Positions 32,137-41,314 are shown, numbered from the stretch's first letter. The stretch is 43,727 nucleotides of DNA from Paenibacillus ferrarius (GCF_002027705.1 NZ_MBTG01000042.1:1047-44773), one strand, 5' to 3'. Notes: generated by a model not told the origin, from the letters alone. Numbers and translations: made by a program.

Positions 32137-33852
32137 TTATGAGCTGAACTGCGCCTGATGCAAGCGGCTGTAGACACCGCCTACTGCGATAAGCTCTTCA
32201 TGCCCGCCTTGCTCGGTAATGCCATGCTCCGTCACGACGACGATACGATCCGCATTCTTGATCGTCGCCAGTCGGTGGGCGATGACTAACGTCGTGCGCC
32301 CCTGCGACAGCTCGGCAAGCGACTGCTGAATCGCCGCCTCGGTCTCCGTGTCGAGCGCCGATGTCGCCTCATCGAGGATGAGAATCGGCGGATTCTTCAA
32401 GAACATCCGCGCGATGGCGAGCCGCTGCTTCTGTCCGCCCGACAGCTTGACGCCGCGTTCGCCAACGATCGTATCCAGTCCCTTCGGCTGGGACTGGATG
32501 TAGCCTTCCAGCTGCGCGCGACGCGCAGCTTCCCAGATCTCGGCATCCGTCGCGCCCAGCTTGCCGTAGGCGATGTTCTCCCGCAATGTGCCAGAGAACA
32601 GGAACACGTCTTGCTGCACGATGCCGATTTGGCGGCGCAGCGACTCCAGCTCGATGCTGCGAATGTCGCGGTCATCGATGGAAATGCTGCCCTCGCTGAC
32701 ATCGTAGAATCGAGGCAGCAAGCTGCAGATCGTCGTCTTCCCTGCGCCGGACGGGCCGACGAAAGCAACGGTTTCTCCCGCCCGAATGGTTAAGCTGATA
32801 TCATTCAATACCCGCGCTTCGTCTCCGTAGCCAAAAGACACGGAATCGAATGTAATTTGTCCATCCAAATGCTCAACCTTGACGGCATTCGGAGAATTGG
32901 ATACCTCCGGCTCGGTGTCAATCACTTCGACGTATCGTTTGAAACCGGCAATCCCTTTCGGATAGCTTTCAATCACGTTGTTAATCTTCTGGATCGGCCC
33001 AAGAAAGACGTTCGTCAAAAGCACGAAAGCAATAAACTCGCCATAGCTGATTTGCTTGTCAATAACGAACCACGTGCCGCAAATCAGGACGAACACCGTC
33101 ACCATCCGCATTAATATGTAGCTAAGCGATACATTCCACGCCATAATTTTATAGGACAGCAGCTTGGTCAATCGGAAACGTCCATTGTTATCCTCGAACA
33201 GCTTCTTCTCATAGGACTCGTTCGCGAACGCTTGAACTACGCGAATCCCTCCGATATTGTCCTCGACTCTTGCGTTAATATCCGCGAGGTCTCCCATCAT
33301 GCGGCGGAAGGTTTTCGTCATTTTCTGATTAAAGTATACCGCAATCCAGAGCAGGAACGGCACAATAACGAAAGTTAACAGCGCCAGCTTCACATTAATA
33401 CTGAGCATGAGCAGCAGCGCACCGATCAAGGTCATCACCGCGATGAACAGATCCTCCGGACCATGATGCGCGACTTCCCCAATCTCGAGCAGGTCATTGG
33501 ACATTCGCGACATCAATTGACCTGTTTTATTATTGTCATAAAACCGGAAGGAGAGCTTCTGCAAATGATCGAACATCTTTTTGCGCATGTCCGTCTCAAT
33601 ATTAATCCCCAGCTTATGTCCCCAGTATGTGACGATGAAATTCAGCACTGTGTTGAGTCCATAGACAGCAAGCAAGCCTACGCAAGCCCATAGAATCCAA
33701 CTCCAATTGCCTGCAGGAAGCAGTTTATCCACAACTTGATTCACAGCAAGCGGAAATCCGAGCTCTAGCAGCCCAGCTACAACCGCGCAGGTAAAATCCA
33801 AAATAAATAAGTGTTTGTAGGGCCTATAATAGGAAAAAAAGCGTTTTAACAC
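32137..33852 (-). CDS. ABC exporter half-transporter (permease-ATPase fusion)
   Basis: 571 residues. Six membrane helices occupy 1-~300. The nucleotide-binding domain has Walker A GPSGAGKT (366-373), Q loop (IVQQDVF), signature LSGGQ (470-474), Walker B LILDEATSALD (Asp494, Glu495) and the H loop (VIAHRLATI). It belongs to the MsbA/BmrA-like lipid and drug exporters and should act as a homodimer, as no second half is adjacent. GGGAGGT lies 6 nt before the ATG. GC content is raised in the ATPase half. The substrate cannot be told from the sequence. Confidence 0.93.
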   Translation of the reverse strand: MLKRFFSYYRPYKHLFILDFTCAVVAGLLELGFPLAVNQVVDKLLPAGNWSWILWACVGLLAVYGLNTVLNFIVTYWGHKLGINIETDMRKKMFDHLQKLSFRFYDNNKTGQLMSRMSNDLLEIGEVAHHGPEDLFIAVMTLIGALLLMLSINVKLALLTFVIVPFLLWIAVYFNQKMTKTFRRMMGDLADINARVEDNIGGIRVVQAFANESYEKKLFEDNNGRFRLTKLLSYKIMAWNVSLSYILMRMVTVFVLICGTWFVIDKQISYGEFIAFVLLTNVFLGPIQKINNVIESYPKGIAGFKRYVEVIDTEPEVSNSPNAVKVEHLDGQITFDSVSFGYGDEARVLNDISLTIRAGETVAFVGPSGAGKTTICSLLPRFYDVSEGSISIDDRDIRSIELESLRRQIGIVQQDVFLFSGTLRENIAYGKLGATDAEIWEAARRAQLEGYIQSQPKGLDTIVGERGVKLSGGQKQRLAIARMFLKNPPILILDEATSALDTETEAAIQQSLAELSQGRTTLVIAHRLATIKNADRIVVVTEHGITEQGGHEELIAVGGVYSRLHQAQFSS

Positions 33853-33890
33853 ATGTCCCCACCTCCCATCGCTTATTATACCTCATAAAA

Positions 33891-33918
33891 AAATGAAAAG
33901 AAGCCCTATTTAGGACTT
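33891..33918 (-). terminator. Terminator overlapping the stop of the CNBD-chemoreceptor gene
   Basis: On the minus strand AAGTCCTA-aa-TAGGGCTT forms a short stem followed by CTTTTCATTTTTTTA. Confidence 0.55.
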
Positions 33919-34797
33919 CATGGAAGCAGCAATATCTGAAAGTCTTGCAGCCAGCTCTGTCATTAGACTTGTGGCAGCCGCCATCTGATTCGTAGCTGAC
34001 GCTTGTTCATGACTGCGGATTGCGCTGCCTTCCGACGCTACGGTGATCGAGGTCATCTTAAGACCGATCTGCTCGATGAGATTCGCAATTTGCTCGGCAT
34101 TCTCCTTGGACTGCGCGGAAAGCTTTCGAATTTCTTCGGCAATCACGGCAAAACCTCGTCCATGTTCCCCGCTTCTTGCGGCCTCGATACCAGCATTCAA
34201 GCCGAGAATGTGCGTTTGTGTGGATACGGTTCGGATAAAAGACATGATCGAGCCAATTTGCTTCGATATATGCTGCACATCCTTGATTTCTTCCGCCAGC
34301 TGCTTCTCATTCAACTCAATTTCACTCGCTGATTTGGCAATCGCCTCAATCCCCGCTACAACACCTTGGGTATTCGTATCAAGCTGCTCGGCTACCTCCT
34401 GCAGGTCCTTGCCCACTCGCTGAACCAACTCCCGATTCACGTTGCGCACACGCGAGGACAAGGCTTTCATGATACGCCAGGCAAAGGCAGAATCTGCTGA
34501 CAATAGCTCTTGGAACGCTTCCTCTTGCAAGAGAAGCAATCGGCAATGTTCCACTGCCTTGGCGGTCCCGCTTCTAGGCAGTCCTTCCAGAAGAGACATT
34601 TCGCCGAAAAAATCACCTTCCCTAAGTTTAGCCGCTGGAATCTGTTTTCCCTCGATCTTCAGCCAAATCTCAACGGTACCTTCTAAGACGATGTACATGT
34701 GGTGCCCGGCATCGCCTTCTTGAAACAACGTTTCTCCTTTGTTTATGACAACTTCTTGTCCAATTTGTTTCCCGTCCAGCTGCTCCATGTTCATCAT
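33910..34797 (-). CDS. Soluble cyclic-nucleotide-binding/chemoreceptor-signalling fusion protein
   Basis: 295 residues without membrane segments. Residues ~12-115 form a CRP-type cyclic-nucleotide-binding domain; the phosphate-binding cassette FFGEMSLLEGLPRSGTAKA keeps Glu66 and Arg75, so ligand binding is possible. Residues ~120-290 are a coiled coil with the MCP hairpin tip (HILGLNAGIEAARSGEHGRG, then FAVIAEEIRKLSAQS), the CheA/CheW-contacting segment. HAMP and transmembrane regions are absent. The signalling helices are short for an MCP. The frame opens at a GTG at 34812, but GTGGAG lies too close; the ATG at 34797 spaces better. It is divergent from the lipase gene. The ligand and partner are unknown. 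Confidence 0.85.
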   Translation of the reverse strand: MMNMEQLDGKQIGQEVVINKGETLFQEGDAGHHMYIVLEGTVEIWLKIEGKQIPAAKLREGDFFGEMSLLEGLPRSGTAKAVEHCRLLLLQEEAFQELLSADSAFAWRIMKALSSRVRNVNRELVQRVGKDLQEVAEQLDTNTQGVVAGIEAIAKSASEIELNEKQLAEEIKDVQHISKQIGSIMSFIRTVSTQTHILGLNAGIEAARSGEHGRGFAVIAEEIRKLSAQSKENAEQIANLIEQIGLKMTSITVASEGSAIRSHEQASATNQMAAATSLMTELAARLSDIAASMKS

Positions 34798-34970
34798 CCC
34801 TGTCATCTCCACTCTCTATACGCGTTGATTGCCGCGATATCTCTTTTCTTTCCATCTTACACACTGGTAGGCCGAAAGTCTCTAAGAAAATAGGCCCTTG
34901 TCGGAGGACATGTGTCCACTATTTTCATATATATAGGTGAACGGCATCCTGTGTGTGGAGGAATTAACCT

Positions 34971-35756
34971 ATGCTAAGCAATTCGTTAGACACGCGAACG
35001 GCTATCTTTCTTGCAGCCATGTGCAGTCAAAGCTATCAGCAGCTTGAAAATGGTAACGATAGCATTGTTTTGCCAAAATCTTATCGCATGGTGTCTCCCT
35101 GTACAGCGACTTCTATCTTCGGCGTAAGAGAGCTGTTCGGCTTTATCGCGGAATCGGACGGACAGATCGTCATCGTATTTCGAGGCACCTCCACGACATC
35201 GGATTGGATCTCCGATATCATTGCCAGACAAACTGCTTTCCCTTATGCCGCAGAGGAGGGACTCGTGCACAAAGGCTTCATTGATATTTACAGCTCTGCC
35301 CGCAAGCAAATATTAGCCTCGCTTCGCAAGCTTTCAGCCCACAAAACGCTGTACATCACAGGACACAGTCTTGGCGGTTCTCTCGCCATCTTATGTGCCG
35401 CTGATTTGGCGACCAATACTCGGTTTAAGATGCCTTCTGTGTATACCTATGCCTCACCACGCGTTGGGAATCCGGAATTCGCCAGCCTGTTTAACCATCG
35501 AACCGGACCTCACTACCGCATTTATAATACGAATGATATCGTCCCTGAATTGCCGCCTTTCCTATATAAGTCCCCCCGAACCAATCTGATCTACCACTAC
35601 CTTCATGTAAAAAAGGGCGTAGAGCTTACCTTTCAAGCAGGCTCTGTTTCGGCTAATCATGCGATGGACAATTATTTCAAAGAGCTCTCCAAGTTGGATC
35701 CTCGTTATACACAGCGATTAAATGCGCAGAATCCGGGATTTTGCCCAGATGTCTAG
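34971..35756 (+). CDS. Class 3 lipase (alpha/beta hydrolase)
   Basis: 261 residues. Nucleophile Ser133 lies in TGHSLGGSLA, Asp189 in YNTNDIVPELPP, and a His near 209-212 (YHYLHV) or in NHAMDNYF completes the triad. VFRGTSTTSDW is the oxyanion-hole motif of lipase family 3 (Rhizomucor-type). No signal peptide is seen, so it may be cytosolic or exported otherwise. GGAGG lies 9 nt before the ATG. An inverted repeat GGACA-tg-TGTCC lies ~60 bp upstream (34906-34917) and could be an operator shared with the divergent CNBD gene. Confidence 0.9.
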   Translation: MLSNSLDTRTAIFLAAMCSQSYQQLENGNDSIVLPKSYRMVSPCTATSIFGVRELFGFIAESDGQIVIVFRGTSTTSDWISDIIARQTAFPYAAEEGLVHKGFIDIYSSARKQILASLRKLSAHKTLYITGHSLGGSLAILCAADLATNTRFKMPSVYTYASPRVGNPEFASLFNHRTGPHYRIYNTNDIVPELPPFLYKSPRTNLIYHYLHVKKGVELTFQAGSVSANHAMDNYFKELSKLDPRYTQRLNAQNPGFCPDV

Positions 35757-35782
35757 TCAGATGAAGAAGAAAATAAAGAAGA

Positions 35783-35859
35783 AGCCCCGGACCGCCATAC
35801 TTGTGTCGTTATGTAACTGCCATCCACCGGAACCAAAGACCGGAAAGGGGGCATTTTTT
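35783..35859 (+). terminator. Possible terminator after the lipase gene
   Basis: GCCCCGG (35784-35790) can pair with CCGG..GGGGGC (about 35839-35852) around a long loop, followed by ATTTTTT. The long loop lowers confidence. The rest of 35757-35932 holds no gene. Confidence 0.35.
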
Positions 35860-35932
35860 ATGTGCCATTTGGCTATCAGCTCTATTTCTCGATACCTATC
35901 TACTTGTTTTTGCAATCGTTTCACTTGCTCAT

Positions 35933-36415
35933 CTATTCTTGTTCTTTTCCCTGAGACGCACGCAGCTCTCTGAGTTCCTTCGTCATGGCTTCTACCAGCT
36001 CTGGCCTGCCGTGGAATTGCGCCGGTGTATTCTGGTGAAGTACAATCTGCCAGATCTGATCCTTCCTTACCGCGATCATCGTGTGATGCGTATGAAGCTC
36101 CGGAGCCAAATCAGACTTCCCTTGGGGGACCATCCCGGCGATGGCTCGCAGAACAGCAACTCCCTCAGCCAGAAAGTGAACAGATTTCACTTTTCCGTAA
36201 TAAGGCGGCGTCGGATGATTCGCAAATATAGGAGCCAAGTGTTCTAGAATCATCCACCGCCCTTGGACCACACTTCCGTCAAATCCGATCAATTCCCCTT
36301 CCTCAGCAAAAACAGCTGCCATATCCGCAGCTTTACGTTCATTCCACGTCGTTAAAAGCCGTTGATATAGGGCTTGAACTGATGCTTCCTCCGTAGATAA
36401 TGTTGGTGTGCTCAT
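35933..36415 (-). CDS. SgcJ/EcaC family NTF2-like protein
   Basis: 160 residues. A curved alpha+beta NTF2/SnoaL-type domain is suggested by YQRLLTTWNERKAADMAAVFAEEGELIGFDG and the late strands IAVRKDQIWQIVLHQNTPAQFHGRP. This matches the SgcJ/EcaC group, whose members are small and mostly without proven activity. AAGGAGG lies ~9 nt before the ATG. It is divergent from the MFS exporter, with a strong palindrome between them, so both could share control. A substrate cannot be named. Confidence 0.78.
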   Translation of the reverse strand: MSTPTLSTEEASVQALYQRLLTTWNERKAADMAAVFAEEGELIGFDGSVVQGRWMILEHLAPIFANHPTPPYYGKVKSVHFLAEGVAVLRAIAGMVPQGKSDLAPELHTHHTMIAVRKDQIWQIVLHQNTPAQFHGRPELVEAMTKELRELRASQGKEQE

Positions 36416-36497
36416 CCTAATTCCTCCTTATGCAGCAATGAGATTAGTATATCATGCTAGAGAAAAAACCTTATATTTCTTAAAATCCCTCTTATAA

Positions 36498-36519
36498 CCC
36501 TGACAATAAGTTGTCAGGG
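36498..36519. promoter_or_regulatory. Perfect palindromic operator upstream of the MFS exporter
   Basis: CCCTGACAA-taag-TTGTCAGGG is a perfect 9-bp inverted repeat with a 4-bp centre. It lies 10 bp before a perfect TATAAT (36529-36534) and ~55 bp before the exporter ATG, replacing a normal -35 box. The form suits a TetR- or MarR-type dimeric regulator. No regulator gene adjoins. Confidence 0.7.
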
Positions 36520-36574
36520 TAGTGTGTTTATAATCAAGTTAAATAAACACGATACATGAAGGGATTTGATCAAC

Positions 36575-38104
36575 ATGAAAGTAAAGAACCAAACAGGCTT
36601 TGTATTAGCCGGACTGCTATTAGCCATTCTTATGGCATCGATGGATAATACCATCGTTGCCACAGCCATGGGCTCAATTATCGCCGATCTCGGAGGACTC
36701 GATAAATTCGTGTGGGTCACATCCGCCTACATGGTTGCCGAAATGGCAGGTATGCCCATCTTCGGCAAGCTATCAGATATGTATGGGCGCAAACGTTTCT
36801 TCATCTTCGGCATCCTCGTCTTTATGCTTGGATCTGCTTTATGCGGTACAGCCTCTTCCATCGTTCAGCTGAGCTTATATCGCGCCATTCAAGGCATCGG
36901 CGGCGGCGCTTTGGTACCGATTACCTTCACCATTATGTTCGACACCGTCAAACCTGAGAATCGCGGGAAGCTAATGGGCTTGTTCGGAGCGGTGTTCGGC
37001 ATGTCCAGCATCTTCGGTCCCTTGCTTGGGGCCTATATGACCGACTATATCAAGTGGGAATGGATATTCTTCATTAATCTTCCGCTTGGACTTCTTGCTT
37101 TCGGATTGGTGGCTTTCTTCTATAAAGAATCTCTTCAGCATGCTAAGCAACGTATTGACTGGACAGGTGCTTTAACGCTTGTTGGCGCTATTGTATGCCT
37201 CATGTTCGCTTTGGAGCTGGGCGGTAAACAATTCGCTTGGCATTCTGCCCAAATCCTCGGATTATTTACTGGATTCGCGGTCCTTACCGGCTGCTTCCTC
37301 TACGCAGAGACGAAAGCCGAAGAACCGATTATCTCTTTTAAAATGTTCAAAGACCGCCTCTACTCCGCCAGCAATGCCATCGCTATGTTAAGCGGCGCAG
37401 CCTTCATTACGGCTTCGGTCTATATTCCCATCTTCATCCAAGGCGTGCTCGGCGGCAGCGCAACGAATTCCGGTTTAGTGCTGCTGCCGATGATGCTGGG
37501 AACGGTTGTTACCGCAACGGCCGGCGGCATGCTGACCAGCAAATTTTCTTATCGTGCCATTCTGATCTCGACATTGCTTCTACTGGTCGCTGGCATAGCA
37601 CTGCTCACGACGTTAACACCGCAATCTTCACGCCTGGTTATTACAATTTATATGATCCTGATTGGTCTAGGCATCGGCGCTTCCTTCTCCGTGCTGAGTA
37701 ATGCCGCTATTCATTCAGTAGCCGTCAGCCAACGCGGCGCTGCAAACTCAACGCTGAATTTCCTACGCTCCCTTGGCATGACGATCGGCATCACGATCTT
37801 CGGCATTATCCAAAGCCATTCACTTACTCGTCATCTGTCGGATGCTTTCTCTGGGAATGGATCCGCCGGGCTGCCGCAAGGCCTAGACTTCAAAGATCCA
37901 CATGCACTCTTAGACCCGGCAACCCGCTCCAACATTCCGGAGAAAATTTTAGGTCAAATTTCAGAAGGACTGTCCTCGTCCATCGTACTTACTTTTGCCT
38001 GGGGAATCATCCCTGCCGTACTAGCTTTGGCTGCTGCTTTTGCGATGAGCAAAGAACGCTTTGTGCTGGAAGCGGAGACAGAGAAATTCGCTGCTTCCCA
38101 TTAA
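36575..38104 (+). CDS. MFS drug exporter, DHA2 (14-helix) family
   Basis: 509 residues with about fourteen membrane helices. It has the DHA2 motif D1 region MASMDNTIVATAMGSI, motif A GKLSDMYGRKR and the motif C-like GAVFGMSSIFGPLLGAY of antiporters. Such proteins (e.g. LmrB, EmrB types) expel drugs in exchange for protons. The frame opens at a TTG at 36566, but AAGGGA lies 1-2 nt before that and 10 nt before the ATG at 36575, which is preferred. A palindrome over the promoter suggests repression that is lifted by substrate. Confidence 0.92.
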   Translation: MKVKNQTGFVLAGLLLAILMASMDNTIVATAMGSIIADLGGLDKFVWVTSAYMVAEMAGMPIFGKLSDMYGRKRFFIFGILVFMLGSALCGTASSIVQLSLYRAIQGIGGGALVPITFTIMFDTVKPENRGKLMGLFGAVFGMSSIFGPLLGAYMTDYIKWEWIFFINLPLGLLAFGLVAFFYKESLQHAKQRIDWTGALTLVGAIVCLMFALELGGKQFAWHSAQILGLFTGFAVLTGCFLYAETKAEEPIISFKMFKDRLYSASNAIAMLSGAAFITASVYIPIFIQGVLGGSATNSGLVLLPMMLGTVVTATAGGMLTSKFSYRAILISTLLLLVAGIALLTTLTPQSSRLVITIYMILIGLGIGASFSVLSNAAIHSVAVSQRGAANSTLNFLRSLGMTIGITIFGIIQSHSLTRHLSDAFSGNGSAGLPQGLDFKDPHALLDPATRSNIPEKILGQISEGLSSSIVLTFAWGIIPAVLALAAAFAMSKERFVLEAETEKFAASH

Positions 38105-38108
38105 AATG

Positions 38109-38148
38109 AACTAAGACCAGAGCCCCCTCAGGGTTTCTGGTCTTAGTT
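38109..38148. terminator. Shared terminator between the MFS exporter and cysK
   Basis: AACTAAGACCAGA and CTGGTCTTAGTT pair perfectly around CCCCCTCAGGG, which itself can fold. It lies between two convergent genes. The U run is short on both strands. Confidence 0.75.
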
Positions 38149-38172
38149 CTATATCAGAGCCTAGCGAGCCTC

Positions 38173-39105
38173 TCACTCCTCAAAAAGCGCTGTAGACAAA
38201 TACCGCTCACCGGTATCCGGCAGCACAACGACGATGGTCTTCCCTTTATTCTCGGGACGCTTAGCGATTTCCGTCGCTGCGAAAGCCGCAGCACCGGATG
38301 AGATCCCAACAAGCAATCCTTCGGATTTGGCTAATTCACGGGCCGTTTGTATAGCATCTTCATTGCTTACCGTAACAATCTCGTCTACGACTTCTCTACG
38401 GAAATTATCCGGCACGAACCCGGCGCCAATTCCTTGAATCTGATGCACGCCCCGCTTGCCTCCAGATAGAACAGGAGAGTCTTCCGGCTCCACGGCAATA
38501 ATCTGAGCAGACGGGTTTCTTGCTTTCAGCAGCTCACCTACACCTGTAATCGTTCCGCCTGAGCCTACCCCGGCAACGAAAATATCAACGTTCCCCTCCG
38601 TGTCCCTCCAAATTTCTTCAGCTGTCGTCTTCCTGTGAATCTCGGGATTCGCCCGGTTGCTGAATTGCTGCGGAATGAAGGAGTTCGGCATCTGTGAGGA
38701 CAACTCCTCCGCCTTCCTTATCGCGCCAAGCATCCCTTCGGATGCGGGTGTCAGCACAAGCTCGGCACCAAGTGCCTTCAATAATTTCCTTCGTTCCACG
38801 CTGAAAGAATCCGGCAAAATAATGATCAACCGATATCCCAGCGCCGCTGCGGCAAAAGCCAAACCGATTCCTGTATTCCCGCTGGTCGGCTCGATAATGA
38901 CCGTCTCTTTATTCAATTTGCCCGAGGCTTCGGCTTCTTTGATCATGGCAAAACCGATTCGGTCTTTGACACTGCCTGCCGGGTTGAAATATTCTAATTT
39001 GGCGAGGATCTTGGCCTCGAGATGATGCTTATGGTTATAGTTCCAGAGCTCAAGCAGCGGCGTATTGCCGATTAGCTCCGTTAGATTATTATAAATGTTG
39101 GTCAT
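38173..39105 (-). CDS. cysK: Cysteine synthase (O-acetylserine sulfhydrylase)
   Basis: 310 residues, fold type II PLP enzyme. Lys47 (NPAGSVKDRIGFAMI) should bind PLP. EPTSGNTGIGLAFAA is the asparagine/substrate loop, GSGGTITGVGELLK the phosphate-binding glycine loop, and GISSGAAAFAA the C-terminal serine motif. It makes cysteine from O-acetylserine and sulfide. GAGGAGGT lies 6 nt before the ATG. It is monocistronic, between two terminator or divergent boundaries. CysM-like specificity cannot be excluded. No T-box or S-box leader is visible in the short 5' region. Confidence 0.95.
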   Translation of the reverse strand: MTNIYNNLTELIGNTPLLELWNYNHKHHLEAKILAKLEYFNPAGSVKDRIGFAMIKEAEASGKLNKETVIIEPTSGNTGIGLAFAAAALGYRLIIILPDSFSVERRKLLKALGAELVLTPASEGMLGAIRKAEELSSQMPNSFIPQQFSNRANPEIHRKTTAEEIWRDTEGNVDIFVAGVGSGGTITGVGELLKARNPSAQIIAVEPEDSPVLSGGKRGVHQIQGIGAGFVPDNFRREVVDEIVTVSNEDAIQTARELAKSEGLLVGISSGAAAFAATEIAKRPENKGKTIVVVLPDTGERYLSTALFEE

Positions 39106-39154
39106 ACATGTACCTCCTCGGTTATTAAACCCATGAACTTAGTCGGATAAGATC

Positions 39155-39170
39155 AGTATAGCATGCATGC
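39155..39170 (-). promoter_or_regulatory. Candidate cysK -10 region beside a palindrome
   Basis: The minus strand reads TATACT (39155-39160) with TGC just upstream (extended -10). The palindrome GCATGCATGC (39161-39170) abuts it. No good -35 is seen. Confidence 0.4.
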
Positions 39171-39299
39171 CCTTAATTAAATAAATCAGAAATGTTGATG
39201 AAAGTGTACGCTATTTTCTTATATATGGGTGTTTGTTTTAATCGTACCCACTTATGGTACACTGGGATAAGAAACTATCGAAAGCCGCAAGGGGAATCT

Positions 39300-40067
39300 A
39301 TGAATATGAAGCTAGTATCGTGGAATGTGAATGGTTTGAGAGCCTGTGTGAATAAGGGGTTTATGGATTATGTCCAGCAGAAAGATGCCGACATCATTTG
39401 TCTGCAGGAGACTAAACTGCAAGAAGGACAGATTAACCTAGAGCTCGGTGAGACCTATCAGCAATATTGGAATTACGCGATCAAGAAAGGGTATTCCGGC
39501 ACAGCTGTTTTTACCAAAGAAAAGCCGCTATCCGTTCGTTACGGTATCGAGCTGGACGAAGAACCTGAGGGTCGGATTATCACGCTGGAATTTGAACAAT
39601 TCTATTTGGTGACTGTGTATACGCCCAATGCTAAACGTGATCTATCTAGGCTAGACTATCGAATCGAGTGGGAAGATCGTTTTCGCACCTACCTTTTGCA
39701 ATTGGATGCGCTTAAGCCTGTTGTGGTCTGTGGGGATCTTAACGTGGCGCATAACGAGATTGATCTGAAGAATGCGAAGGGAAATCATAATAATTCGGGC
39801 TTTACTTTAGAAGAGCGCGGGAAAATGACGGAGCTCTTAGAAGCCGGTTTCATCGATACGTTTCGTGAGCTGTACCCAGATCGAACAGACATGTATTCGT
39901 GGTGGTCCAATATGCCTGGTGTTCGAGCCCGAAATGTAGGATGGCGCATCGACTATTTCCTTGCTTCCCAGCGATTGCGCTCCTTCATCATGGATGCTTC
40001 CATTGATTGCGACATTCTGGGCAGCGACCATTGCCCTGTTGTGTTGGAACTGGATTTCGCTCAGTAA
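39300..40067 (+). CDS. exoA: Exodeoxyribonuclease III / AP endonuclease (ExoA type)
   Basis: 255 residues of the EEP nuclease fold. Asn10 (SWNVNGLRA), Glu37 (CLQETKLQ), YSGTAVFTK, VVCGDLNVAHNEIDL, GWRIDYFLAS and the terminal GSDHCPVVLEL give the complete metal and catalytic set. It cuts at abasic sites and trims 3' blocked ends in base excision repair. The frame is open from 39192, but AAGGGG lies 5 nt before the ATG at 39300 (MNMKLVSW); the ATG at 39306 is an alternative. It is divergent from cysK. Confidence 0.95.
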   Translation: MNMKLVSWNVNGLRACVNKGFMDYVQQKDADIICLQETKLQEGQINLELGETYQQYWNYAIKKGYSGTAVFTKEKPLSVRYGIELDEEPEGRIITLEFEQFYLVTVYTPNAKRDLSRLDYRIEWEDRFRTYLLQLDALKPVVVCGDLNVAHNEIDLKNAKGNHNNSGFTLEERGKMTELLEAGFIDTFRELYPDRTDMYSWWSNMPGVRARNVGWRIDYFLASQRLRSFIMDASIDCDILGSDHCPVVLELDFAQ

Positions 40068-40109
40068 CATGATCATGGCAGGATTATCGCCTAATCAGCC
40101 CTAAATCGC

Positions 40110-40145
40110 AGAACCCCCTGTCACAATTGTGTGAGAGAGGGTTCT
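40110..40145. terminator. Terminator between exoA and the LemA-like cassette
   Basis: AGAACCC and GGGTTCT pair, with an inner TCACA-attg-TGTGA stem. It is convergent between two genes and has a poor U run. Confidence 0.55.
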
Positions 40146-40177
40146 TGTGGTATCAGGAGACTCATATGTCTCCGTTT

Positions 40178-41311
40178 CTAATAGTCAAAACTTCTATCAT
40201 GCGAAGTCCGGCGCCGCAAATACCCTCTAACCGCTTTATAGCCATAGAAGCCTAGCAGCGTAAGTTCAAGTCCCCATATGATCACAGTCGAAATATCGCT
40301 CGGCTCGATTTGCAAATAGTTGAATTCAGCGAACTGTTTTCTCTCGAATTTATCAGCCACCATCTGTGCGACATGATCGACAATCGGAGAAAAGTCCTTC
40401 CCAAAGCCCTGCTCGCTCATATAATCCTGAACTTCAAGCTTTAGAATATCAACTTCACTCCAAGAAAAAGCATACACCCATTTCATCGTTCCATCTGGCG
40501 CGGGGCTGAAGCTAACAATGAAATCATTTTTGTTGCCGTTCTGCCATCGGTCTTGCAGCGCATACCCGTACTCTCTGGGTTTGTCGTCCCCGACGTTAAC
40601 GAAGATCACATTAACCTGCTTCCATGACCTCGTTTTTCCTGGTTTGTCCGGATCTGGTATGTCTTGATTCAGCTTCGTGTTCCAAGCAGCCAGCCTATCT
40701 AATGCCTTGGCTTTGCCTGGAACATCCCCCACAATCCGATCCACTTTGATCAAATCCCTGACATAATCAGGATAAGAGGGGAGACCAGGATAATCTTTAG
40801 GATCGAGCTCCGTATGCCTAAAAAGGCTATAAGAGCCTTTCACCTTATTCGTGTACGTATGCTTAGAGGCTGACGGCATCCCCAGCGGAAAAAACTTGGC
40901 AAGCTCCGCAGTCGAATTGGGGTAACGATCGTTGAACTCCGTTTTCCCGTCCAAGGATTCACTCACCGTCATCCAGCCGTTATCCGTCGTTTGAATTTTA
41001 TTCTTGGCCTCGTGATGCTCCCAATGTCCCCGGTCTTTGGTGCAGCTTTTACGGCCATGGCTGTCCGTCTCGCATTCTTCTTTGCCGGGAATCCATTCAT
41101 CCCATTCCTCTTGATGTTCCCAAGCCGAGATTGATCCTGACCACACCTCTTTATCTAGCGTTCGCCAATAGTAGTCTGCCGCAATTACACCGCCAAAGAG
41201 GATCGCAGACAGCACGGTGATCCATATGTAGCGCCACCATCTTCTGCCCAGAAAAAGCTCAATCGCAAACCCGACAATCAGAACAAGAAAAAACGCTGCC
41301 CAATATGCCAT
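40178..41311 (-). CDS. Membrane protein of unknown function, partner of a LemA-like protein
   Basis: 377 residues. Two N-terminal helices (~3-22 and 28-46) and one C-terminal helix (~340-362) bracket a ~290-residue domain. By charge (RRWWR between helices 1 and 2, RRRTSHDR at the end) this domain should lie outside the cell. It contains the Trp/His/Glu-rich stretch WEHQEEWDEW and GHWEHH around a Cys pair, a possible metal site, and a later alpha/beta portion (NVIFVNVGDDKPREYGYALQ). No family is recognised. The gene starts 3 bp after the LemA-like gene, so the two form an operon. Confidence 0.82.
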   Translation of the reverse strand: MAYWAAFFLVLIVGFAIELFLGRRWWRYIWITVLSAILFGGVIAADYYWRTLDKEVWSGSISAWEHQEEWDEWIPGKEECETDSHGRKSCTKDRGHWEHHEAKNKIQTTDNGWMTVSESLDGKTEFNDRYPNSTAELAKFFPLGMPSASKHTYTNKVKGSYSLFRHTELDPKDYPGLPSYPDYVRDLIKVDRIVGDVPGKAKALDRLAAWNTKLNQDIPDPDKPGKTRSWKQVNVIFVNVGDDKPREYGYALQDRWQNGNKNDFIVSFSPAPDGTMKWVYAFSWSEVDILKLEVQDYMSEQGFGKDFSPIVDHVAQMVADKFERKQFAEFNYLQIEPSDISTVIIWGLELTLLGFYGYKAVRGYLRRRTSHDRSFDY

Positions 41312-41314
41312 CTG

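Noticed and set aside
35801..36247. 148-aa plus-strand frame overlapping the SgcJ/EcaC-like gene
   Set aside because: Overlaps a better-supported gene on the other strand and lacks a ribosome site.
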